Source: Devosia pacifica
Lineage (GTDB): Bacteria; Pseudomonadota; Alphaproteobacteria; Rhizobiales; Devosiaceae
DNA length: 33,109 bases
NCBI RefSeq assembly: GCF_014652635.1
Contig: NZ_BMZE01000001.1
Location: forward strand, 1,354,987-1,388,095
Reading direction: 5' to 3'
Shown one piece after another: positions 13,412 through 22,236 of this stretch (position 1 is its first letter; each line of letters starts with the position of its first letter). The notes below the pieces were generated by a model that saw only the letters and a list, made by a program, of their open reading frames with translations, was not told the origin of the DNA and ran no database searches. A program made the position numbers and the translations under genes.

Positions 13412-13421
13412 TGACTATGAT
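13392..13421 (+). promoter_or_regulatory. Predicted promoter of the primase-helicase gene
   Basis: TTGTAG (13392-13397) and TATGAT (13416-13421) are 18 bp apart on the plus strand, a good match to sigma-70 promoters. The -35 element lies in the loop and right arm of inverted repeat 2, so a protein on that repeat would block it. The transcript would have a leader of about 110 nt containing inverted repeat 3. Confidence 0.5.
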
Positions 13422-13475
13422 CGGCATGTTACGCAGCGATTTTCGAAGCTGATTTGTGCTTGCTTATTGCTGGGG

Positions 13476-13527
13476 TCGAAGTCATCATGTGTTCATGGCG
13501 CTGGAAACGCCTGACTGATGACTTCGA
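13476..13527. repeat. Inverted repeat 3 with nested hairpin in the primase-helicase leader
   Basis: TCGAAGTCATCA (13476-13487) and TGATGACTTCGA (13516-13527) are perfect 12-bp arms. The 28-nt interval holds a small GGCG/CGCC hairpin. The structure lies in the predicted 5' leader, 18 bases before the start codon at 13546, and could control translation, act as a structured RNA or be part of a replication origin. Confidence 0.5.
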
Positions 13528-13545
13528 AATGGACACCCCCACGGA

Positions 13546-16500
13546 ATGAAATTCAAATCCCTCAAGCATCTGAACGACTGGCAGCCGCGCGACAATCGTC
13601 CCAAAGACGCCGCCAAAATCCTGGCCTCGCTGCGCTTCCCGCGGCAATCCATGGTGCGCGACTGGCGTCTGACAGACGCCGAAATCGAACGTGTGCTAAT
13701 CGAGAATAACCGCGCCCTCATCGAACGCGGCGGCACGGTCATCACGGAAAGCGAATCGATTCGCGCGGGAAAAAAGCACGACTGGTCAGCGGAACGGACT
13801 GTCCCTTTGCTGGGCTGGGCTGTCCTGCGGAACGGCTGGAGCATTGTTCCGCAGGATCGCCCGGACAAAGTTGGTCTCGGCACTGGCGGGCTGGATCGCA
13901 AGGCAAGCTATAGCCCTGCCGAGCGCCGTCCGTCCCTGATCCCGCAGGAGGTTTATGACAAATCAAAGCGCAAGACGCGCAGGTTTGACCACGCTTTCCT
14001 TCCGAGTGAGTGGAAAGAACGGCGCATGTCGTTGCACGAATTCCTTCCGCTCGAGGACCTCTGGAACTCCAACCTAGCGATTCAGTGCTGCGCGGCCAGC
14101 GGGCACATCCGCGCGCTCGACGTCGACTGTCTCGATGCCGATGTCTCCGCAGCCGTCAAAAGGATTGCTTTCGAAACGCTCGGCGAAACGCCGTTCATCC
14201 GCTACGGCAAGCGGCCCAAGGTCCAGCTTCTGTACAGGGTGGAAGGGACCGACATCGAGATTCGTAAGTGGGCGCTGTCCATCAAGCGCGATGGCGATGA
14301 TGCCGAAGACGGGCCGCAGAATGCAGTAGAATTCTTGGCCGAAGGATCGATGCTGACCGCGTATGGATTGCACCACACGACCTTTCAGAGCTTTGATTGG
14401 TCTGAAGGCAGCCTTCATCCCGCCATCGCGGGTCCCGAGCATGCGCCTCTGATCACCCGGGAAATGTTGCGGAAGTTCACGAATGCCCTTCAACGTGAAT
14501 TCGACATTCGCGGCAACGCGGTCGCATCAAATCCGTTTGGAAGTAAGGCGGCAGTGACCAATTTCGACCGCGTGTCAGGGAGCCGGGCCGATAACCTTTG
14601 GCTGCCGCGGCTGCAGGAAGGTGCGGAGTGGACACTCGACGAGGACGGCAATGTCCTCAATGGTGCCGAAAAATGGCTGACCGCTCTGACGTGGGCATAC
14701 GTTGGCGCGAACGCGGAGCGTCTGGATACCTGCCTGCCCGATCTCCTCGAGCACGCACAGTTGGAAGCAAAGATGCGCCTTCTAAGCGTGAAGCGTGACA
14801 ACGCGGCGCTCAATAGTGAAGGCGCTGTTGCCAGGGCTGTGAAGTATAAAATCGAGACCGCCGCGCGGAAATTCCGCGCATCGATCGAAGCGAAGTCAGT
14901 AAAGGGTCGTTTCCATAAAGGCGTGATCCCCTGGACCATTTCGGACGACGGTCGCCGGCCGGTTCCGCAGCGGGTGCGCCCTGCAGAGCGGCCCAAGGAC
15001 GGGTCGCTGGATTGGCTGCCGTCCGATAGCTGTCCGGTCGACGAATTGGCCGAGTCCGTCCCCGCGTCGACCGTGCGTGTCGACAAGACCGTCGAGCAGG
15101 TCGAGAAGGATCGAAATGCCCGCGCCCTGATCGAGGACCTCATTGAGCGCCATGCCGTTGCTGACGGCGTGTCTTCCAAGGTTGATGCATACATCGGTGA
15201 CTGGATGTCCACCGTTTCGGCGTGGCACGAAGCTGACGACAAGCTGCCAGCAGCCCCTTGGGTCTTAAAGGCTCCCACGGGCGCGGGTAAGACGGTCAAG
15301 ATCATCGGCCGATCGGCACAATGGTGCCGCGAGAATCCCCGGCAGGAGGGTCAGGGCCCCGTACTGTTGGTCCTACCGACGCATGCCAATGGTGACGAGG
15401 CTATGCGGACCGCAATGGCCGAAGGCATGTTCAATCCAGCCGAAACATGGACCGAAGAAGACCTAGATAGGCTGGAAGCTGCAGGGCGCGGCGTCGGCGT
15501 CAAGATCGCCCGATTCCGGGGTCGTCTTGCAGCTGGATGTCAGCGCGCTGATGAATTGAAATCGCTATCCGAGAAGGGAATCGGTGCCAGCAATTTGTGC
15601 GGTGCGAAAGTCGAAGACGGCGATAGCGTCGACCGTGCCATCGCTCGGAAAAAGGGCGAAAAGCTGGGTAAGAAGGAAATCCTGTGCCCATTCCGTGAGC
15701 GTGGGGAGTGCGGGTACTATCAGCAAATGTCCGACCTCAAGGACGCCGACATCGTCATCGTCGCGCACGCGTACCTGACTTTGAGTGCCCTTCCGAAGGA
15801 CCTCAAGAACCCGCGCGCTGTCATCGTTGATGAGTCCACCACATACCAGCTGCTCCAGCAGCGCAGGATGCCGATTTCAATCCTTCGTTCGGCGAGGAAG
15901 CCGCCGTTCGTCACAAAGTCGGACCGCAAGCGCTGGCCCGAATGGTCGGACGAAGACATCGAGGCGCACTACGTCGGGGGACGCGAAGAGCTCTGCGCCC
16001 ATGTCCTTTCATGGGTCGAAAATGGCAAAGACGTCGCTGTCGAGCTGATGGCACTGCCGAATGGTGTCGACCTGATCGAGTGCGCCGTCGTAGTGTGCGA
16101 TCGCGCCAATGACCGGAGCCGGAAAGTTCGCCCGGACCTCACGCCGTCCCAGATCAAGGAACTGGCCGACGAGCCCACGGGCAAGCACCTTTGGGATGAA
16201 ATCCAGTGGTGGAAGCTTGTTCGCGCCCGTCTGCAGTCCCAGCAGGATGACGCCGCTGCCGAGGCGACCAAAGGTGAGCCGCTCACGCTCGACGAGCGCA
16301 CGGCGAAAGGCAAGCGCGACATGCGCTGGCAGGTCGTTATGATGCCGGAGACGGACGAAAAGACCGGGTCGACACAAGAAACACCGCACCTGCGCCTGAG
16401 CTGGCGTCGGAAGCCGAATTGGGTAGGTGTGCCCATGCTCCTGCTCGATGCGTCGGCCAAGCCGGCGATCGTTTCGAAGGTCTTTGGTGCCGATCCGGTG

Positions 16501-17808
16501 GTGCGCGAAGTGACGGCTCCCCTGCATGGACGCACGGTCGCCCTGATCGAGCGTACATGGAGTAATGCCAGCTTCGTGCCGAAGTGGGATGCTTCACGAG
16601 AGGAGCTCAAAAAGCTCGGCGAGACGATCGATGAAGCGCGCAAGCTGATCACCACCACTGCAGTGATGTATGGCCACGGGCGTGTGCTTGTCGGCACGAC
16701 CATCGCAGTCCGCGAGGTCCTCACTGGCAGCGGATGGGCACCGCCGCCAAACGTCGATTTCGTGCACTTTGGTGCCCTTCGCGGCCTCGATTTCGCCAAG
16801 GCCCATGTCGCCGCGATTTCGATCGGACGGTCGGAAATGCCCATCGGCGTCGTGGATGGATATGCCGCTGCTTTGACCTATGACGATGACGTCCCAGAAG
16901 AGCCGTATGACATCCTCGGCACCGGCATCACCGTCGAGGGCAAGCCGCTTTTCCGCAAGGGTGTGCTCCAAAAGATTGAAATGCGGACGGGCCAAGACGT
17001 GGAGCACATGGTGCCGAGCATGCCGCGCCGGCCGGTGAAAAACAAATTCGGCGGTCACTCCGGCGATTTCGAGCCTTCGTGGGCCACATTGCTCGAGGAG
17101 AGCTGGCGCGAGGAAGAAATTCGCCAGTTCGTCGGCCGTCTACGGCTTGTCTATCGCGGCGTTGCCAAGGATGGAAATGGCAATCCATTGGACGTCGAAC
17201 CGCCCCTGTGGATCGCTGTGGGCAAAATCATCCCCGAGGGCCTGATCGTCGACGAAATCACCGAGATGAAGGCGATCCTGAAGATCAGCCCGATGGCTGA
17301 TCTGGCACGACTGTCCGGTGGTGTTCTGGCACCGAACGTGACGCCGCATGTACCGGGTGCCCAAGCCATCTTGAAAGGCCGCACCATGAATCAGATCGCG
17401 GACGACACACTTCCACGCGACAAAATTTTCTTGAAGCGATTCGCTGGCGTCTTCATGCACGCGAAATACACTGTCGCGAGCGGGTCCGGGCAAGCGAAAT
17501 CAGCGATGCTGCTACCTGCCTTTGCCCAAGGTGATCCTATCGCTCACTGGCAAGCGCTGAGCGAAAAGTACGGCGAGCTGCCCGATGTCATGTCGGTCTC
17601 CGAGCCAACAATTGCCGCGATTGAAGGCAAGGCGAAGCCTCTCGACAGCCGCGACTATGCGCCCGAAACTGGCCGAGAAGTCGAACTGCAGTTGCTCGAG
17701 GCGAAATCGGCTATCGAGGGCACCGACGACATGACGGACGCCGAATTCGATCTCCTATACGGCTTCGGGCATCTGACTCTGCCCGAGTCACTACCGCCTG
17801 CCGAATAA
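13546..17808 (+). CDS. Primase-polymerase/helicase fusion protein
   Basis: A 1420-residue protein. About residues 150-300 resemble an archaeo-eukaryotic-type primase-polymerase: DVD (Asp192, Asp194), IRYGKRPK, and VEFLAEGSMLTAYGLHH before FDW. A helicase follows with Walker A APTGAGKT (576-583), DEST (762-765) and the late motif QFVGRLR (1194-1200). Cys665, Cys685, Cys714 and Cys722 lie between Walker A and the DEST box, in a LCGA...CPFRERGECGYYQ context that suggests a zinc or Fe-S site. One chain would prime and unwind the element's DNA. It is far longer than P4 alpha (777 residues). Three inverted repeats sit directly upstream. The start is the first ATG of the frame; its ribosome binding site is weak. 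Confidence 0.8.
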   Translation: MKFKSLKHLNDWQPRDNRPKDAAKILASLRFPRQSMVRDWRLTDAEIERVLIENNRALIERGGTVITESESIRAGKKHDWSAERTVPLLGWAVLRNGWSIVPQDRPDKVGLGTGGLDRKASYSPAERRPSLIPQEVYDKSKRKTRRFDHAFLPSEWKERRMSLHEFLPLEDLWNSNLAIQCCAASGHIRALDVDCLDADVSAAVKRIAFETLGETPFIRYGKRPKVQLLYRVEGTDIEIRKWALSIKRDGDDAEDGPQNAVEFLAEGSMLTAYGLHHTTFQSFDWSEGSLHPAIAGPEHAPLITREMLRKFTNALQREFDIRGNAVASNPFGSKAAVTNFDRVSGSRADNLWLPRLQEGAEWTLDEDGNVLNGAEKWLTALTWAYVGANAERLDTCLPDLLEHAQLEAKMRLLSVKRDNAALNSEGAVARAVKYKIETAARKFRASIEAKSVKGRFHKGVIPWTISDDGRRPVPQRVRPAERPKDGSLDWLPSDSCPVDELAESVPASTVRVDKTVEQVEKDRNARALIEDLIERHAVADGVSSKVDAYIGDWMSTVSAWHEADDKLPAAPWVLKAPTGAGKTVKIIGRSAQWCRENPRQEGQGPVLLVLPTHANGDEAMRTAMAEGMFNPAETWTEEDLDRLEAAGRGVGVKIARFRGRLAAGCQRADELKSLSEKGIGASNLCGAKVEDGDSVDRAIARKKGEKLGKKEILCPFRERGECGYYQQMSDLKDADIVIVAHAYLTLSALPKDLKNPRAVIVDESTTYQLLQQRRMPISILRSARKPPFVTKSDRKRWPEWSDEDIEAHYVGGREELCAHVLSWVENGKDVAVELMALPNGVDLIECAVVVCDRANDRSRKVRPDLTPSQIKELADEPTGKHLWDEIQWWKLVRARLQSQQDDAAAEATKGEPLTLDERTAKGKRDMRWQVVMMPETDEKTGSTQETPHLRLSWRRKPNWVGVPMLLLDASAKPAIVSKVFGADPVVREVTAPLHGRTVALIERTWSNASFVPKWDASREELKKLGETIDEARKLITTTAVMYGHGRVLVGTTIAVREVLTGSGWAPPPNVDFVHFGALRGLDFAKAHVAAISIGRSEMPIGVVDGYAAALTYDDDVPEEPYDILGTGITVEGKPLFRKGVLQKIEMRTGQDVEHMVPSMPRRPVKNKFGGHSGDFEPSWATLLEESWREEEIRQFVGRLRLVYRGVAKDGNGNPLDVEPPLWIAVGKIIPEGLIVDEITEMKAILKISPMADLARLSGGVLAPNVTPHVPGAQAILKGRTMNQIADDTLPRDKIFLKRFAGVFMHAKYTVASGSGQAKSAMLLPAFAQGDPIAHWQALSEKYGELPDVMSVSEPTIAAIEGKAKPLDSRDYAPETGREVELQLLEAKSAIEGTDDMTDAEFDLLYGFGHLTLPESLPPAE

Positions 17809-17849
17809 TCGGCATCGTTGGTTGCATGCGCGCGGTGTCGACTGCGCGC

Positions 17850-18473
17850 ATGGAAATCGACTTCGAATTTGACATTGAGAGCTTCGAAACCGAGGTAGAC
17901 AGCTATCTCGACAAGACCGTGCGCCCTGCGCTCGCCGCGGGATTGAATGCGGCTGCCGAACTAGTGAAGCTTGATCCGATCGATGAACTCGGACGCGACC
18001 TGGACAGCCCGAATCCTTTCACGCTCAATGCATTTGGCATCCTGCCGGCCACGCCGGTGCCCGGGCGCGATCCTGATATCGTCATCAACATCCAACCTCT
18101 CCAGGCAGCCTATCTTGGCTATCAGATCGATGGTAATGTGCGCCGCGCGGGTGACCATGCGACGACGAAACAGGGGCTCCTTGTCCCAGGTCCTCATGCG
18201 AAGCTTGATCGATACGGCAATTTGCCCCGCGGCTATGTCGCGCGCATGCAGCAGCGCGATGACGACTTCTGGACGACATTCGGTTTCTCAGACAAGCCGG
18301 CGCTGGTGCCACGCGGTGCCGGGAATGAATTGAAAATCCTGGCGCTGATCGTGGATGAGATCGCATACGAGCGGACCTTCGACCTTTTCGATGTCGTTGG
18401 CGTCTCCGCGCACAAGCACGTGCCGGTGCAGGTCAGCAAGAAGCTCGACGCGACTAAGCGCGCCGACTCTTGA
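17850..18473 (+). CDS. Phage-type 207-aa protein, possibly virion-related
   Basis: I prefer the ATG at 17850 (MEIDFEFDIESFETEV); an in-frame ATG at 17826 would add 8 residues, and neither has a good ribosome binding site. The NPFTLNAF and AAYLGYQIDGNVRRAGD segments recall a loose family of phage proteins with a (R/N)PTxxTLN...YL..QI.GG.R pattern, found near virion genes; I have this only from memory. No membrane segment or catalytic motif is visible. It follows the primase-helicase by 41 bases and is the last gene of phage character before the metal island. Confidence 0.6.
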   Translation: MEIDFEFDIESFETEVDSYLDKTVRPALAAGLNAAAELVKLDPIDELGRDLDSPNPFTLNAFGILPATPVPGRDPDIVINIQPLQAAYLGYQIDGNVRRAGDHATTKQGLLVPGPHAKLDRYGNLPRGYVARMQQRDDDFWTTFGFSDKPALVPRGAGNELKILALIVDEIAYERTFDLFDVVGVSAHKHVPVQVSKKLDATKRADS

Positions 18474-18767
18474 CCTCCCCACGACCTGTCCGCAGGTCAA
18501 GATTTGACGAGAGCCGGAATTCTTTATCACGATCAAGGGCTTAGAAGGCCCTCACGTTTGCGTATTTTTCCATAGTTCGCCAATCGGCCCCAGTCTGGCA
18601 GGTAGTGCCGAAGGCACCGATGAAATCAGGCCGTTTGCCGCTTGTCCGACTTTGGAAGGGAACGGAAAAGCTGACGTTCCGCAGTCGACCTCATCCGGGA
18701 CGTCCGTGGGGCAGGTCATTGCTCCTGAAACCAGACGCTGCAGGTGGCCGACGTCACCCGCGACATA
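18474..18767. other. Junction between phage-like element and metal island, no gene seen
   Basis: About 290 bases without a credible gene. It holds an 8-bp inverted repeat (CTTGACCT at 18469-18476, AGGTCAAG at 18494-18501) overlapping the end of the preceding gene, and a small hairpin (AGGGC 18536-18540, GCCCT 18548-18552). Neither has a proper T run. No tRNA or copy of the 2540-2589 core is present, so if the element ends here the end is not a tRNA attachment site. Confidence 0.5.
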
Positions 18768-19880
18768 TCACAGCGGCACGTCGCGGCCGAAGCAGAATTT
18801 CACACATGCGGCGACAACCGTGGAAGCATCTTCACCAGCGCCCATCACGAGGGCTGAAGCACGATTCCGCTGCCATGGGCGACCTAGGTGAAAAAGGCCT
18901 GGTACTGGAGATAGCCCGCCTACTTGCAGAAAGTTTCCGTTGGAATGGGTAGTGTCCGGAATCTGGAGCCATGTGCTGTCGTCTCGATATCCAATGCACC
19001 AGATGACGGAGTCGACCAGCCGTTTCGATCCATTGATGAAGGATGCGGCTCGATCGTGTGCTGAAACTAATCGTGGTAAAACGGCTACGCCCATTTGTTC
19101 CACATTGCCAAGGCTGAGACCCCTGTCAGGAAATGGGTCGGCGCGCCGCATCAGACGTCCTATCGCCGAGCCGGGTCTTGCTCTCATCAAGCCAAGTGTG
19201 CGTAGCCACCACCATGTGCTCTTGCCCAGAATGCGCTCCGGAAACAGCCGGCGGCTGCGTCCAACCGCAAGCACCACTTCATGGGTCACAGCCAGCTCGG
19301 CTGCAATGTCGCGTCCGCTTGCTCCATCTCCGACGACAAGGGCCGTGCCAGGCGGGAGATCGCCGGGATTGTGATAACTTTCCGCTGTCAGTTGCGTGAC
19401 CGCGCTGTCGAAGCCGGCAGCAATCGTCGGAACTATTGGTTTCTGAAACGCACCCGTAGCGACGATCACGGCCTTGGCGACTATGTGCCTACCATCATCG
19501 AGTTGCGCGGCGAACCGCTCGTCAGGACGGCGTTCGAGCCGAGCCACGCCATTTCCGGGTCGCACCCCAAGGTCGAAATGGCTGGCGTAGGCTTCGAGAT
19601 AGTCCGCAAACTCATCTCGCGTTGGATAGCTTTCCGGGTTCCCATCGAGCGCAAGGCCGGGCAGCGAACTAAATGCGCGCGGGGTGAACAGCGTCAGGGA
19701 ATCGTAGCGACGGCGCCAACCGTCGCCGATGCGGGCATGGCGATCAACGATCAGGAATGAAAGCTCTGTTCTGGCAAGATAATGGCCGGCCGCAAGTCCC
19801 GCTTGCCCCGCGCCGATCACCAGAACGTCTATTTCCTCCGGACCATGGCTCACGGATAGCTGGCGAGGACTTCTGTTCAT
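18768..19880 (-). CDS. Flavin-containing monooxygenase (CzcO-like)
   Basis: A 370-residue flavoprotein. It has the FAD motif GAGQAG (23-28) after a beta strand, an ATG motif near 141-143 and the NADPH motif GDGASG (184-189), the order found in class B flavin monooxygenases and in CzcO-like oxidoreductases of metal-resistance clusters. The start at 19880 is fixed by a 4-base ATGA overlap with the lspA stop. It is the last gene of the leftward cadA operon. The substrate is unknown: it may be an organic sulfur or nitrogen compound rather than a metal. CzcO is only a name by similarity; its role in metal resistance is not proven. Confidence 0.82.
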   Translation of the reverse strand: MNRSPRQLSVSHGPEEIDVLVIGAGQAGLAAGHYLARTELSFLIVDRHARIGDGWRRRYDSLTLFTPRAFSSLPGLALDGNPESYPTRDEFADYLEAYASHFDLGVRPGNGVARLERRPDERFAAQLDDGRHIVAKAVIVATGAFQKPIVPTIAAGFDSAVTQLTAESYHNPGDLPPGTALVVGDGASGRDIAAELAVTHEVVLAVGRSRRLFPERILGKSTWWWLRTLGLMRARPGSAIGRLMRRADPFPDRGLSLGNVEQMGVAVLPRLVSAHDRAASFINGSKRLVDSVIWCIGYRDDSTWLQIPDTTHSNGNFLQVGGLSPVPGLFHLGRPWQRNRASALVMGAGEDASTVVAACVKFCFGRDVPL

Positions 19881-20347
19881 GCATTTCGAGCTTTTGTTTT
19901 GCCTGTAGCCAGAACGTTCTCCACGAGCAAAAGGCCTACCCCGCAGACAATCGCCACGTCGGCAAGGTTGAAGGCGGGCCAATGATAGCTGCCAATGTAA
20001 AAATCTAGGAAATCCGTCACGGCACCCTGCCGCAGCCGGTCGAGCAGATTGCCGAGCGCACCCCCGACGATGAGCCCGAGGGCGGATGCCGTAAGTCTGT
20101 TGTCGGTTCGCTTGATCCAAACAAGGAGTCCCGCGACTATGGCGAACGTGAACACCATCAGTATCCAAGCCGGAGCCTGGCCGAACAATCCGAAGCTTAC
20201 GCCGGTGTTAAAGCCGAGCACGAGATTAAAGAAGCCGGTGACGGGGATGACCTGAGGTGGATTCATGACATGGTTCAGGACCCACCATTTCGTCGCCTGA
20301 TCAAGGAGGAATCCGCCAAGGGCGAAGGGAAGGCCGAGCCTGAGCAT
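19877..20347 (-). CDS. lspA: Lipoprotein signal peptidase, copy 1
   Basis: A 156-residue inner-membrane aspartic protease that removes the signal peptide of prolipoproteins. It has four membrane segments and the conserved blocks LDQATK (Asp16), FNTGVSFG, GNLLDR, VTDF (catalytic Asp112) and FNLAD (catalytic Asp130). The ATG at 20347 is preceded by AAAGGA. It starts 25 bases after ccdA and overlaps the monooxygenase gene by 4 bases. A second, about 90% identical protein is encoded at 27981-28451, also after ccdA. LspA paralogues are known partners of metal operons (PbrC in the Cupriavidus pbr lead operon), so this is probably a resistance-associated copy, not the housekeeping one. Confidence 0.93.
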   Translation of the reverse strand: MLRLGLPFALGGFLLDQATKWWVLNHVMNPPQVIPVTGFFNLVLGFNTGVSFGLFGQAPAWILMVFTFAIVAGLLVWIKRTDNRLTASALGLIVGGALGNLLDRLRQGAVTDFLDFYIGSYHWPAFNLADVAIVCGVGLLLVENVLATGKTKARNA

Positions 20348-20372
20348 GTCCGTATTTCCTTTAAACTCCGGC

Positions 20373-21116
20373 TTAGCCGATCCGACCGAGGGCCGGGAAC
20401 GTCTGGAGCAGCCATATTGCAAAGCTAGAGAGATGGCCGGTGATCATGGCGATGCCCATCACCACCATCACCCCACCAGCGACGATTTTGAGCACCCGGC
20501 CGGTGCGGCGCATCGACATCATCCGCGCCATGAACCCGCGCATGAATAAAGCCGCCAAGATGAAAGGGAGGCCAAGGCCCAGGGAATAGACGGCGAGCAG
20601 CGTCGTTCCGCTTGCAACCGTGGCGTTGGCAGCGGAGAGGGTCAGAATCGCACCTAGCACTGGTCCGATGCAGGGAGTCCAGCCGAACGCAAAAGCGAGA
20701 CCCAGGAGATAAGCGGCCCCAGCGCTTCCGCTGCCCGGATTGGCATGGAACCGGGCTTCACGATTGAGCCAGGGCATTGGTACGAGGCCGGTCGTGAATA
20801 GGCCGAAGACGATAACGATCCCTCCGCCAATCAGGTTCGCTTCGAAAAGATACATGCGCAAGAGCCGGCTCAACACGGTGGCGCTGGCCCCAAGGATGAC
20901 AAACACGGTCGTGAAGCCGAGCACGAAGCAGAGGCTGAGGCCGAGAGTTCGGCCCGCTGCCCTGAATTCTGTATCGGCCGCAATTCCGTCCGGGCTAATC
21001 GTGCGGCCTGCAACGTAGGAAATATAGCCCGGCACCAGCGGCAGAACGCAGGGCGACAGGAAGGATATAACGCCAGCGGCGAAAGCCGTCGCCATTCCGA
21101 TACTGGAGAACTCCAT
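20373..21116 (-). CDS. ccdA: CcdA/DsbD-like thiol-disulfide transmembrane protein, copy 1
   Basis: A 247-residue membrane protein with six hydrophobic segments. The two conserved Cys lie in SPCVLP (Cys23) and TPCIGP (Cys149), the redox pair of the CcdA family, which carries electrons from cytoplasmic thioredoxin to periplasmic thiol proteins. Its start shares bases with the SCO1 stop (TGATG), and the likely clients are the SCO1 protein encoded just upstream or other periplasmic Cys proteins. It is nearly identical in length and sequence to the copy at 28479-29222. Confidence 0.9.
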   Translation of the reverse strand: MEFSSIGMATAFAAGVISFLSPCVLPLVPGYISYVAGRTISPDGIAADTEFRAAGRTLGLSLCFVLGFTTVFVILGASATVLSRLLRMYLFEANLIGGGIVIVFGLFTTGLVPMPWLNREARFHANPGSGSAGAAYLLGLAFAFGWTPCIGPVLGAILTLSAANATVASGTTLLAVYSLGLGLPFILAALFMRGFMARMMSMRRTGRVLKIVAGGVMVVMGIAMITGHLSSFAIWLLQTFPALGRIG

Positions 21117-21736
21117 CAGCCAATCTCGCCCACTAGACGGCGGAGCTTCTGCAAGCGAATCTCACGCGGCTCGTGCATGTCGAGCGTGCCGACGAATTGG
21201 CTCTCGGCATCCATCATGTAGACGCCTGCGGTGTGATCCATCGTGTATTCGCCCCCCTCCAGAGGCACTTTTCGCGCGTAGGCCGCAAAGGCCTTCACCA
21301 CGGCGTCCGTTTCCTGTCGATTTCCCCGCAATGCGAGGATGCGATCATCAAAGGCTGTCATGTATTGAGCCAGCAGCTCTTGGCTGTCTCGTTCGGGATC
21401 GACGGTGAAGAACAGTACGTTGAACTGGTCGGCCACCGGCCCGAGCTCGTTCATGAGATCGCTGAGTTCGTAGAGCGTCGTCGGACACACATCGGGACAA
21501 TGGGTGAAGCCGAAGAAGGCGAGATAAGGCTTTCCAGCAAGCGCGGCATTGTCGATCGTCCCGCCTTGATGCGATGTGAGCTGGAACGGGCCGCCGATAG
21601 CTGCGATGCCTGTCGAAGACGCGACCGCCGCATTTTGCTGCTGCCAAGGCTTGGACACTGACAAGCCGATGAAAAGCCCACCGACAGCGGCGACGGCAAC
21701 CCATGCAACAAGACGGAAAAGTTTGACGCCGCTCAT
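21116..21736 (-). CDS. SCO1/SenC-family copper chaperone
   Basis: A 206-residue protein with an N-terminal membrane anchor (about residues 8-26) and a periplasmic thioredoxin-fold domain. Cys80 and Cys84 form the CPDVCP copper-binding motif and His168 (TMDHTAG) is the third ligand. SCO proteins deliver copper to the CuA site of cytochrome oxidase or act as thiol reductases. Its start overlaps the PCu(A)C gene by 4 bases and ccdA follows directly, so copper chaperone, partner and reductant come from one transcript. Confidence 0.92.
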   Translation of the reverse strand: MSGVKLFRLVAWVAVAAVGGLFIGLSVSKPWQQQNAAVASSTGIAAIGGPFQLTSHQGGTIDNAALAGKPYLAFFGFTHCPDVCPTTLYELSDLMNELGPVADQFNVLFFTVDPERDSQELLAQYMTAFDDRILALRGNRQETDAVVKAFAAYARKVPLEGGEYTMDHTAGVYMMDAESQFVGTLDMHEPREIRLQKLRRLVGEIG

Positions 21737-22236
21737 TGGACAGCCTCTCCGTGCCCGTCATGTTCGTTCGCAAATTCCGGACGAGCACCCATGTTCTGCA
21801 CAGCGAACTCAACGTCGATGGTACCGGCCTGCTCGAACACCAGTGTTGCGGCAAACCGCTCCCCTTCCTTCAAAGGACGCGATGGCTTCAAAAACATGAT
21901 GTGTATACCGCCAGGTTGAAGTTCGACCGTCTTGCCAGCCCCAATTTCGATGCCATTTTGCACCGGCCTCATGCTGGCAACCCCGTCGATCACGGTCGAC
22001 TCGTGGATTTCCGCCCGTTCTGACAGAGGTGATGAGATCGAAACCAGACGGTCGGCCATACCGCCATCGTTCGTTAGCGTCAGATAGCCGCCGGCTACCG
22101 GCGCGACCGGCGGAGTCGCGCGCGACCACGGATGATTGATGGTGATCGAACCGGCTTGGAAGTCGTGACCAACGGCAGGAGAGATCAATACCGCAAGGGT
22201 AAGGAAGGCGGCGGATAGGGCTCGTGAACTAATCAT
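21733..22236 (-). CDS. PCu(A)C periplasmic copper chaperone
   Basis: A 167-residue protein with a Sec signal peptide (about residues 1-23, cleavage near AVGHD). His78, Met89, His112 and Met114 give the H-x10-M-x22-H-x-M copper motif of the PCu(A)C family, which hands Cu(I) to SCO1 or CuA. The C-terminus is His/Glu-rich (EHDGHGEAVQ). The ATG at 22236 is supported by the signal peptide; longer upstream starts would hide it. It overlaps both the CDF gene (8 bases) and the SCO1 gene (4 bases). Confidence 0.92.
   Translation of the reverse strand: MISSRALSAAFLTLAVLISPAVGHDFQAGSITINHPWSRATPPVAPVAGGYLTLTNDGGMADRLVSISSPLSERAEIHESTVIDGVASMRPVQNGIEIGAGKTVELQPGGIHIMFLKPSRPLKEGERFAATLVFEQAGTIDVEFAVQNMGARPEFANEHDGHGEAVQ

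Noticed and set aside
14490..16844. Two long minus-strand open frames inside the primase-helicase gene
   Set aside because: Ser/Arg-rich products without domains, fully antisense to a gene with catalytic motifs on both sides.
18534..18554. Rho-independent terminator after the last phage-like gene
   Set aside because: Only five pairs in the stem and no T run directly after it; recorded only as part of the junction.
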